From Phytoseiulus persimilis (lineage: Eukaryota > Arthropoda > Arachnida > Mesostigmata > Phytoseiidae): DNA of 64,000 bases. This document shows, piece by piece, positions 23,981-33,666 of this stretch. The position numbers and the translations under genes were made by a program. The stretch lies in NCBI GenBank assembly GCA_037576195.1, contig CM075103.1, positions 26,992,723-27,056,722 on the forward strand, given 5' to 3'. How positions within the stretch are numbered: position 1 is the stretch's first letter; every line of letters begins with the position of its first letter. The notes below the pieces were generated by a model. The model did not search any database. It was not told the DNA's origin and saw only the letters and a list, made by a program, of their open reading frames with translations.

Positions 23981-26492
23981 CGTGTGTGTTCTGGGCAGGT
24001 GAGAAAAACTATGTTCGGGAACTCGGTGCAATAACTCTAAATACTACTCCCAGCAGCCGCGGAGTTTTTCCCTTTCTGTCACCGAGTCGGTCGTAGATTC
24101 GAATCAGTTGTGACTCATGATGCGTTTGCTTTGGCGTGTTAATGCTCCGCGTTCGGCGAGGGGTGAAATCGTTTGGTATCAGAATTGTGAAAAGCGTGTG
24201 TCATCCATGCCATCCTGGATTTAGACTTAGGCTTCTGAGAGACTCATGCCATCGAGCTGCGCGAGATCCCATTATTCACATGCTTATTTTGGATGACTAA
24301 GCACAACACTCGTCGAGTGCTGCATCGATGTCGCGATTGAGAACCTGGTTCAATTTTATCCACAGAATTCCAAGCGACATCGACAAGGCATCAAAGCGAG
24401 TTCGTTGTGATCTACCAACTACGACGGAGTTGACTCGAGAACTCCCGAGCATCGATAAAGCTAATCCCATCTGTCCGTTGATTTTATCGACTTTGACCCG
24501 CTCCCAACGTCGTCTCTTTTCGGAACAAACTTCGAATGGCTTTAACTCCCAATTCAACCTCTTTCAATAGCCTCTCTGTTCATAGTTCTGAACTCTTCCG
24601 AGAAGCGTCTACGCTTTGCACCGGGACGTTCAGTTTTCGGAGCTGGTCAGCCTCTCGTGAGAAACGTGGGCAGTCATGAACGAGTGCTGCTCGCTTCGAC
24701 AGAAGACTTCAGCGACAACGCTCACACAGAAGTATTCGAAACTTCCGATTGAAACAACCGACGCCTAAATGCATATCCTTGATAGCAACGAGTGGATTTG
24801 GCATGCGTGGAGGTTGACTCCGACAACCATGGAGTGTAACGAAGTGCGGGATCCATGCCCAACCGAACGATTCGAGCGTGACCTGGCTGTAGTACGGCCT
24901 TTGGCACACTCTAGGCATCGAGATGCGACAACCCTCTGGCAGTTGACCCTGTTCCAACTTCGGGTGGCATTCTGGAGATTGGGCTTCCCTAGAATCTTGG
25001 GAACGCGCTCTTTTGTGCATGGAGCCCACTCTCCTCGAGGTCATACGCGGTCACTATCGCTGTCACTGCCGTTATATATGTGTGGTTTGGGTTTCGGCAT
25101 CGTCATAATCGCGATAGCTCCCGCAATCGCTGCGTGCAGCATCTTGAATTGTGTCTCTGTGATGTACTCGCATAGGACTTATTGCGAAGATACTGATCCA
25201 TATTTCAACATTAGATCCTTCCGCAAGCAGAAACCAGAAGGTGAATATTGTAGCCCGAATTAACAGCGAGAGAATCGTCGGGGAGAGTCTCAGCCCAGGG
25301 TCGGAAAAGCTGGAAGGGAGCGGATGCTTAGCTGAAAACGGGAAGCGAGGCGAAACTTGGAATTTATGCGAGAACACTGAAGTCCAGGAAAATAACACCA
25401 AAATCCCGGGTTTTACGAGTCCCGCGCGTAGCGTAGTCAACATATAGCAAACTCTTCATGAAACAGCTCCCAGATGAAACAGCCCTCTGTTTTCGGCTGA
25501 ACCTCTCAGCCAGCCCTCAGAAGTGTCCCGGAATCACCTTTCGGTATTGCTTCAGTAACACTCCCTATCGCCTCGCAAATCCCATCGCGGGCGGTGGGCT
25601 TGGGTCTCAAGATGGTTCAGATTTGATTCTGATATAAATTGAATCCCCTTTTTTACCACATAGATGAAACAGCCCGCGAACCCAGAGAAGTATCGCCAGG
25701 AGGAGAGTATTCTCCCTGTTCAGGATGCTCGTTCTGCGCAGGCCTCGGGAATGATCTTGATTTCAGAGTCTGACAAGGAGAGTGTCCGGATTTCTGTTTC
25801 GGATCATCTTCGACCGGCGAATCGGTCGTCTGGAGGATATTCTCGTAGCCACCGGGTGCAAGGTTCCCTCGGCCCCTCGCGAAGGCGAGTGCGTCCCACG
25901 CTGAGTCCCGAGCGAAATCATCGATGTTCTAGGACTCGGTTTTCCGCTGAACCCGGAGCTCTATGAATGAGCTCTTGTTTCATTTCCGGGTGTTCAAAAA
26001 AACATTCTCGTCATATTTCTCACTTCATTCTGGTGCTCGTGGATTTTCACAGAACTGGGCAGGTTCCCGAACTTTTTACCATGAGGCCGTTCACAGCTTC
26101 GAGACGTCTCTTCCGCCCTTGGAATCGAGCCGTCCGCAGCGTTCAGGAGCTATCAAGGTCTGGAACAATATTGGGGTTCCCCAAGGAGTACCACGGGCGG
26201 ATCAATTTTCTGTTGAGCATCGAGACGAAAATAAGATTGAGAACTACCAGCGTGGTCGCTGGAGTCGTATCATCTACGTAGTGTTCGTTCGGTGGTAGAG
26301 TTAGCGTTGAACGCTCTTCTCTAAGAATGCATCGTACCGAAGCTCGGAAGCTCCGCAGCAAAGTTCATGAATCTGCCACGTTCTTATTCCCCGAAATCTC
26401 GGCAACCACCGCAACTGGGCGGGGCAGCTGTGAGCAGCGGTCGCATCATAGCACGCAGGAAGCAGGTGTCAAAGGAAAATCCAGATTGAAGT
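23981..26492. other. Intergenic / upstream of His-rich gene 2
   Basis: No gene could be supported. On the minus strand a TATATAA (about 25074-25080) precedes an ATG frame of 111 codons (25044-24709), but that frame has no recognisable feature. A minus frame at 24557-24297 has protein-like composition without splice or family support. Confidence 0.4.
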
Positions 26493-26498
26493 TTTATT
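26493..26498 (-). terminator. Poly(A) signal of the MGCC gene
   Basis: AATAAA on the minus strand, 38 bp past the stop codon at 26536. Confidence 0.7.
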
Positions 26499-26535
26499 AC
26501 AGATGCAATCTCAAGAGGTGATCTGATAACTGATT

Positions 26536-26896
26536 TCAAGCTGCCGAAGATTTCCTCTCTCGGGTCCCGCTGCAAAGCAATGCAGAATCAGGTGTTGAAC
26601 GGACTGGAACCGGACAGCTGTGAAATATTCAAGTTCTACACTCCAGCAAAGTCCACTCACCCTCTTGCGAGCTCTCCTCGTAACACGTCGTCGCTCTTTG
26701 ATTCATTCCCACGATCAGCGTCGAGTTTCCTCATGGACGTGAGTGTGACACCACCTCTAACTGTGGGTTTCTCCTCACTTATTGTTCGCTCGAAAGTTCC
26801 ATCGACTCCCAGATCCACTTCAAAAAACTTTGGCCCCGGGTTTTCGGGTGCTGTCTGACTCGGCGGCTTCAAGTCGTAGCTTTGGCAGCATCCCAT
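26536..26896 (-). CDS. Small MGCC-start protein, predicted lipid-anchored
   Basis: Exons 26896-26661 and 26569-26536 join in phase 2 (donor GTGAGT, acceptor TTGCTTTGCAG, intron 91 bp), giving 89 residues. The N terminus is MGCCQSYD: Gly2 fits N-myristoylation and the paired Cys fit S-acylation, the usual dual signal for membrane attachment. The rest is hydrophilic and probably disordered, rich in Glu, Lys, Thr and Ser, ending GGTRERKSSAA. The stop is followed within 40 bp by AATAAA, which supports the last exon. It resembles LAMTOR1-type N termini only in the first residues and is too short to be that protein. No family is assigned. Two DHHC acyltransferases elsewhere in the window are the kind of enzyme that would palmitoylate it, but no link is shown. 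Confidence 0.72.
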
Positions 26897-28078
26897 CGGG
26901 ATTCACAAACACCCCGCGCTATATCCACTCACTCGGTCTTGGATACCCACAATGCCGGAGGCCCCCGAAAGTTTCCGGAGGACTCTTCGATAGCTTGGAG
27001 TCCGGGGATGGTGCACTTGTCACATGAGATGTTCTCTGTTCTCAGCTGCGGAAGTCTCACCACCACTCCGAATTCTGACAGAGGCTGCCAACCGAACGCC
27101 CTCAGCCGGGAGCGGCAGATGTCAACATCGAGAACGTCCAATGATTGACGTGGATCTATATCGGGTGAAGAGAGGAACGAACACCTTACCAGGGCGCGGT
27201 GGGCGACTCCCTATCTGTAATTAAATATTGAGCGCGACCAAACGCAGTGAAAATGATTCACACACTCTCAGAACCGCAGACTTTTGAACATCAGGCGAGA
27301 GGGTGTTGAGTTAGTCATCTGCGACTTCTCATGGAGCCACCAGGAACGATAGCGATCAGCGCCATAAAAACACTGAGCAATAACCCCAACAGGAAATCAC
27401 TGTAGGTTCATACCGAGCCCTCTCTGACTATTGAGAGCACGATGATATGATGACAAACTGGTGGTGATGATGGGCTGGTACTCCAAGATACACAAGCTGG
27501 GTCGATGTCTAAGCGATGACTGGCTCACGTCCGAGGAGGGAGAGTTCTATTGTCAATTTGTCAGATAGATGGTCTAACTTTGTGTATCAAAAGGGCTGAT
27601 ACGTTGGCTGAGCTGGGATGGATCATGTTCTACTGGGGACGCACGCTGTTCCAAAGAAGAACGCTTTGTCAGTAATGTTTAGGACCAGAAACTTCATACG
27701 CTGACCGATTTCAGCCGTTCTCGTTAACGAGGTCTGTTCGGTAAAATATTCGACACGCATGAAAAATAACACATTTTGTGAGATCATAGCGTCGATCCGG
27801 ATGAGATGGGGTCAGGTACCCCAGCTCGACGGATTTCCCTCAAAACTGGAGGATCGTGTTCGACCGGTCGTGAAATCCGCGCACAGAATCCAGACAGCAG
27901 AATCGGATGGCATTGGATTTTCTCGCGACTTATTTCTCCATTTCCGAGTTCTCTGAATGTTTCATTCGGGGCAGAAACGGGACTGACTTGAGAAAAACGC
28001 TGACAACAACGGTGCTGCGGCTGCTCCTGGCTCCGGGAAACAGCGGAGATCGAGAAAAAGGTGTCGTTCCCGAGTCAA
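26897..28078. other. Intergenic, nothing firm
   Basis: A minus frame 27141-26929 (70 codons) looks protein-like and lies upstream of the MGCC gene on the same strand, but no splice or family evidence ties it to a gene. The rest shows nothing recognised. Confidence 0.4.
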
Positions 28079-28389
28079 TTACCGCCTTCCGCTCCCCCTC
28101 CTGCGGCAAATGAAGTCTCTTCTATTGTTGACTTCAACGAGACGACTCACCAGATATGCCAAAAATGGGACACTTGGTATAATGAAATTGGACCTCGATA
28201 CCAATGATGGAGCATTGGTGTTCCATAACTGGTTATTTTCACGCCATCTCCCTCGCACCCCGCGCGGAAGAAATCGAGCATAAGGAATAAATCACGCGCG
28301 ATATCGAGTGATGCACTTGAAACTTGAAAGCTCCAACGAATCACACTTAGCAGGCCGATAATTATTCCCACGAATAGCCCGTCTGTCAT
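28079..28389 (-). CDS. Candidate small membrane protein, unknown
   Basis: A minus frame opens with ATG at 28389, MTDGLFVGIIIGLLSVIRW, an N-terminal hydrophobic stretch that could be a signal anchor. It runs to a GTGAGT donor at 28150. Joining to a 22-nt exon 28100-28079 (acceptor TTTGCCGCAG, phase 2) gives an 86-residue protein ending WRGSGRR. The intron would be only 50 bp with a weak pyrimidine tract. No paralog, poly(A) signal or family supports it, so the model is tentative. Confidence 0.3.
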
Positions 28390-29639
28390 GCAATGGAACA
28401 GCCGACAGTCTCATCGCTCCGCGCATCCTTCGGTTGACCAGAGATCGCTGTATTAAGTGATTGAAGTGACCCAGCTTATCAATCAAATAGGAATTGCAAA
28501 TGGTCCCGCTTTGAAGAACGCTTTCCGGAAGTTTTCCGTCTCCTCCGTTACCTAGATTCAAATCTATTAACATCAATTATTGTTCAAAGATAACTGATTT
28601 TAATCCGCATGGTCAAGAGCGGACTCGAAATCGTTATATCTCGAGGACCGCTCAGCGCACAGCGTCGAACGACAACATCTAGGGAAGCTCTCCACGAGAG
28701 CCATTTTATGTAGTCAGTGATCAGATTGCATGATTTCAAAGCCATCAAAAATCGAGGATTTCTAAATTCTCTATCGCCCCGACTTGGTAACCGACAAGAC
28801 CCCGTTCTCACTATGTAGTCTAGAAATTCGCTCGTACGTGACTTTCACGCGCACAATTGTCTTGAGAGAGCGCGTCTCTCAAGTTTCTGGCGTCGATGTC
28901 TGTTTCGGGCGGTAACACACCCGGGAACGCTTACTCGTGATCGAAAAGAACCTGAGAATCGATTCTGTGTTTCATGATATGGAGATTTCCGACCTTCTTC
29001 GCTAGGTTGTTGATTGAAACTTCCGACTGAGATATCTTCCGCAGTAAAGCGATAATGAACATGAATTCTGTTTAAAGTTTGAATCAGTCGTGTTCTTGGT
29101 CACAGAAGAGAACGAGCGCGCGAACACAACGAGTCAGCCTACTCCACCTTGCACCGATACTCGCTCTGTAATCGACAGCTTCACAACGTCAGAGGCACCC
29201 TAAGAAGAATCGCCATGGAGTATGATCGAAGTTGCTACAGTGCCTTTTACGGCATCAAGATTGTCGTGAGAGATATCATGTGTGGCTACTGCCGCGAAAT
29301 GTGTCCGAGCCGGATCGCTCGCTACGGTGCATCGAGACCCGTTCCGACTCTTTGTGCGAAATTTCCGTGCTCATCTCAGAAAGATTGCATGTTTATGGGA
29401 GTTGCTCGAAGCGGTAAGAGCCTGATGTCTCTGGCTCAAGTAATGAATCTGGCAGGACTTGTGGTTCTCTGCCCTATCGCCTGGCGGTCTACGCGTGGGA
29501 GGAAACCTGAATCTTATGACGAGTCAATGTGGACAGCAGCTACGGACCTACGGAGTGTGCAGGGAGAGCGCGGGACAGATGACCCTGCTGTGGTTGGAAA
29601 AAATCCTTACCAAGGGTTCGAAATTACTCCACCAATTCA
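28390..29639. other. Intergenic, nothing recognised
   Basis: A cysteine-containing plus-strand frame of up to 166 codons (29149-29649) was examined. It has no domain, no clear start and ends inside the SF3B4 poly(A) region, so it is not called. Confidence 0.45.
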
Positions 29640-29645
29640 TTTATT
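29640..29645 (-). terminator. Poly(A) signal of SF3B4
   Basis: AATAAA on the minus strand, about 105 bp past the SF3B4 stop codon. Confidence 0.6.
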
Positions 29646-29749
29646 TTAGTGGAATGAATCGCGTCGCACTTCAAGCAAACGCGTTCTCTCGTAGATGATA
29701 TCAGAGAGATCTGGATTCATGTAGCAATCAGAGTATATACAGTGTTTCT

Positions 29750-31676
29750 TCATTGGCTGGGAGGGGGTGGAGGAGGGGGTGGCGGAGGCGCCATCATCCT
29801 TGGCGGCGCGGGCGGCATGCTTCCCCAGCCTGGCCTGCCGAAGGGAAGTTGGCCCATGTTGGGGTTGAGACCGGGAGGAGGTGCCATGTTCGGCGGGGGC
29901 ATGGGGGGCATTGATGGGGCCATGGCCATCATGTTGACGCCACGCATCATGGGAGGCGGTGGTGGAGGCATCATACCGAACGGCGAACCACCCACTGCAA
30001 GGAGTATATTGTAAACATCCAGTAGCGCTTGACATAGCTGATGTAGGATTCTATGGATACTCGATGAGACTCATGGTGAGCCGCTCACGTCGGTGTAACT
30101 TACTTCCTTGGAAGCTCGGCGGTGGGACCATGCCTGGAGGCGGAGGAGGCATTGGTGTCATGAAGCCAGGAGGAGGTGGGGGCGGCGGCGGAGGTGCAGC
30201 ACTTGGATTCCCATCCGAATCTATGAATGGGAAAAAAATTGAGAATCGAGATGGCTGAAGGGAAGGGAGTCACTGAACTCTGCCCTTTTCGAGAACCTCA
30301 ATCAAACGAGCTTTAAATACAAACCCACGAATACAAAGAATCTTGAAAAACCTATGAAAATAGTTAAAAGTTGTCGGGGAAAGGGCGAACATGATAATTC
30401 CTTCTCTCAAATTTCTCAGCAACTCGGGGCGATTTCCCTTCGAGGTATGGGAATCGTAAATTTCGGCTTGGAAATATTTCTTACCGACTGGCGGGGCGTC
30501 TGCGAACAACTGGTGAGGTCTGTCCCCGATGCTGAGGGGATTTTGCGCCGCCAGGAGTCTTTCGGCAGCGGATCCATGCCTTTCGCCCTTAGAGTCTTTC
30601 TTGAAAGCGTACGAAATGCTAATGGCTCTGTTACACAGGTATTGTCCGTTCATGGCGTCGATAGCAGCATCGGAAGCTTCGAATGATGCGAAGTTCACGA
30701 AGGCGAAACCTTTGGAATTCCCAGTTTCCGGATCCCTCATAATCTGGAATGAGATAGATGTCAACGCACAACATGCATAAATTCGTCGATGGCAGGCGAC
30801 GACTCGGGACTCGTTCGATTCAGGAGCAGGCGAAGACGTGAGCCGGGCCAAGGTTTACCTTTGGTGTCTGTAGTATGACACCAAAAGCGCTGAATGTGTC
30901 GTAGAGCAACTTTTCGTCCACTTCAGGGTCTAGATTTCCGATGAAAATGTTGGCGCCGACGTCAAGGTTCTTCTGATGCGCAGAGGCTTTGTTCACGCGG
31001 ACTGGTTTCCCGTATAGTTTGATCATGTTCATGACTTTGATGGCGTAGTCAGCATCTTCTTCACCAAGGAATTCTACGAAGCCATAGCCCTGATGCAGAC
31101 CTGTGATCCGATCTTTGGGCATATGGACGGACACTGTAATACGAACGGTCGGTCAATGATTTTCCATCAGACCAATTCATGAAACGCACGCTATCATGTC
31201 CGTTGTATCTGAATCGGGATTCCACGTTATCCCCATAGAGACTGCCGCTGTAGGTGAGCTCTTCATTGGAAAATAATTGAGACCTGTTTCCAACTCACCG
31301 ATCGGTCCGGCCTGCACGAAAAGTTCCCACAGCAGATTGTCGCTGACTTTTTCATCGAGGCCACCCACGTAGATGGTGGCATCTAGGATAGGAAGAACAC
31401 ATGAATATGCGAATGGTCGTCAACTTCTCCGGAAGATCGTCTCGCGACTACGCCGGCAGAAAAACCAGGAGAAATCGGTCGGCGATGTCAACAAAACGAA
31501 ATCTTGCTCCGATAGAGAACGATTCAAGAGCAGCCGAGCAGTTTTTCGTAAAATTCGTCCGTGAGACACCTCGAAACTTCTGTTGCGGGGTCGTCCTATG
31601 CAGATAGCTGGACGTATACCAGCTGGAAACCGGTAAACTTACCCTGATTCCGCTCGGCTATGGGACCGGCGGCCAT
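29750..31676 (-). CDS. SF3B4: Splicing factor 3B subunit 4 (SF3b49/SAP49)
   Basis: Six exons join in phase: 31676-31643, 31382-31299, 31133-30859, 30743-30485, 30220-30104 and 29994-29750, giving 337 residues. The start [11 protein letters not shown] is the family N terminus. RRM1 (about residues 13-90) has RNP2 IYVGGL and RNP1 GYGFVEF; RRM2 (about 100-178) has IFIGNL and KGFAFVNF. The conserved [18 protein letters not shown] and HQLFADAPP follow, then a Pro/Gly/Met-rich tail ending in a run of prolines and SQ. The protein belongs to the U2 snRNP SF3b complex, contacts pre-mRNA near the branch site and binds SF3B2 (family knowledge). The proline tail is shorter than in vertebrates (about 424 residues in total there). 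All introns are short to medium and GT/AG. Confidence 0.97.
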
Positions 31677-32179
31677 TGTTTACGATGTGGTCTTCGAATC
31701 GCGCCACAGCAAGTGGGGACCGTGTTTTGCTTTATTTCTCGGAGCACGTTACACTAACGGGCGGAGCGCCTTGGACGAGTCCGATATCCGCCTTCCGCTG
31801 CCGAATCGTTCATCTTCGCGCCTATAGTCGAGGGAGGACCTCATATGAATAGAGCGTTCGCTTTCAATTAAGGTATCCATCCATGTTCCGTGGAGCGCTG
31901 GAAGAATAGAACCAACTTATACCTGGAAATGCTGCAGAATACAGAGAAGACGATAATGAGTGTGATGATCTTGATCTTTACTGAACGACAGCTGCGATTC
32001 GGATGTAACGAAGCTTGGTCGCCCAAACTCATACGGCAGATTTCCGATTCTGGTATCAGCTCGAGATCCCCGACTATCACTCCAACCCTCATAATCTTCC
32101 TGTAGAATCATGACCCTAACACCGAGTCCCCTCCAGGAAATCGCCCCCTATTCCCGTAGCATGGCTGAGGGATGTGAAT
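31677..32179. other. SF3B4 upstream region; possible exon on minus strand
   Basis: Besides the SF3B4 5' flank, a minus-strand stretch 32110-31900 follows a possible acceptor (GATTCTACAG). It is open in two frames, one of which includes a hydrophobic run. Neither frame can be preferred and no gene is called. Confidence 0.3.
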
Positions 32180-32575
32180 CTAATACAGACACTCGTAGGT
32201 TGTCTCGCCTCCTGAGGAACTTCTCGTGGGAGTTTCCGGGAACGGGCCGAGCTCATCGCTTCCATCTGGGGGAGGGGGAAGGGGCCAATCTTTGATGAGA
32301 GCTCGAGGCGCATCGGCCTGCTTCCATAATCGCGAAACAGGGGCCCTACGCTCCTCTCCAGTCGAGATTTCCTCGATGAGCTGCTCAATGCGTGCTTGCT
32401 CCCATCGGAGAAGTGATCGTCCCCTCGCCGACCTTTCCGAGTTTGAATCAATCGAATCGGAAATGGGCGATTCCTCGAAGCCCTGCCCCCGCGCGCGTGT
32501 AGTGAACAAAGGCGTAGAAGCGCCGCTCTCGGATCTAGCTACAAAAGACTGCTCCCTCCCATTTCGGGCTTGCAT
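32180..32575 (-). CDS. Candidate terminal exon, acidic/proline-rich tail
   Basis: An open minus frame of 131 residues starts at an ATG directly after an in-frame TAG and ends ETTYECLY-stop. It is polar and Ser/Glu/Arg-rich, with a helix-prone RWEQARIEQLIEEIS segment, a DWPLPPPPDGSDE proline cluster and a tyrosine-containing C terminus. This looks like a cytoplasmic or disordered tail rather than random DNA. CATAG before the ATG could be a (weak) acceptor, making this the last exon of a longer gene to the right, but no upstream exon was found. No family was recognised. The first triplet of the call may be non-initiating. Confidence 0.4.
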   Translation of the reverse strand: MQARNGREQSFVARSESGASTPLFTTRARGQGFEESPISDSIDSNSERSARGRSLLRWEQARIEQLIEEISTGEERRAPVSRLWKQADAPRALIKDWPLPPPPDGSDELGPFPETPTRSSSGGETTYECLY

Positions 32576-33666
32576 CTATGAGCCCCATACTCCAGATGAA
32601 TCCCCTAATCATGTGGGTCGTGCGTAAATGCGTTTTTCTTTTTCACAGGGCTCCTCTGTCTCTTCCTGATTGTCAGTTCTCCTTAACCCCCCACTAGAAG
32701 TTCCTTTTGCGATTCATAGGGATCCGTTTGTGAGCTGCTCGACACAAAAAAAGTAGTATTCAAGTGAGAATTTTCGAGGGTGAAGTCGGCCCAGTTTTAA
32801 AATCAGCATTACTGATTTTTGAGGGGGGAAAAAACGTTCTTGACCCAAGGGCCGTATCGTTAGCTGTGCCGACCATGCTCTGGAAGAAATCACGAGAATT
32901 GAAAACTTCTACTTCTGGGAGATCGAGGAGCCCGCATCGCCGAGCATTTTGGCTGAAATCAACGCATAGCGCTCGCTCCTGGTTCAGAGATTGGTTCCAA
33001 TGGAGCCTCTGGTACCAAACACGTGTGATATTCCCATTTTACTGACGAGCTCCTTCTCCAGTCATCTGAGTTGAGCATTCTATCGTGATAATCGAGTTTT
33101 GTCTCTCGTCAGTGACGCGAATCGAGGTCGATTGCTCCGGATCTGATAGATTCACTGCGTCGGCCTCATGTTCGCAAGCTCCGCTGACTCGAGTGGGTAC
33201 TATATGGTGAGGATCCCGATATCAGACGCGGTCATTCTTCCTTCCATCGACAACTGGGAGAATTCAGCGAAATCCCGTGAAGATTCGACGTGATCAAATT
33301 CTCGGTGAAGTACCGGTATCTCAATTCGACAGCCGTCGTTGACAAGATGCTGGATAAGCACCGTCTGCCTGCTGGCTTGCGAGCCAGATCGGAGTTCCGG
33401 AGTGGAGCCTTTTTATCATCTCTCCTAAGGCCGAATCGTTCCGAGAACGATGACGCGAGAGCTCGGTTCCGTGGACGGCGAGAGCACCAGATACACGCGT
33501 TATTCACTGCTTTCGGTAGAGAGCGTTGAATCTCTGGGCAAGGGCGAGTGAAGCTCTGGGCGCAGAGGACGTAAAAAGCGTCGCCCACGCGGCATCGTTG
33601 CACACTAAACCGTCTCCTCGAGTGACATCAGGAACTGCGCTGCTCTCGGAAGTCACATCTCAAACA
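32576..33666. other. Intergenic, upstream of the CRAL-TRIO gene
   Basis: A strong acceptor-like pyrimidine tract on the plus strand (TTTTTCTTTTTCACAG, ending at 32647) is not matched to an exon. Open frames at 33290-33529 (plus) and 33232-33603 (minus) overlap and are not distinguishable. The in-frame extension before the CRAL-TRIO ATG is ignored. Confidence 0.4.

Noticed and set aside
24709..25044. Minus frame preceded by TATATAA
   Set aside because: The TATA is attractive but the peptide has no recognisable property and no poly(A) signal follows closely.
29149..29649. Cysteine-containing plus frame of 166 codons
   Set aside because: Length is within chance expectation, no domain, and it overlaps the SF3B4 poly(A) site.
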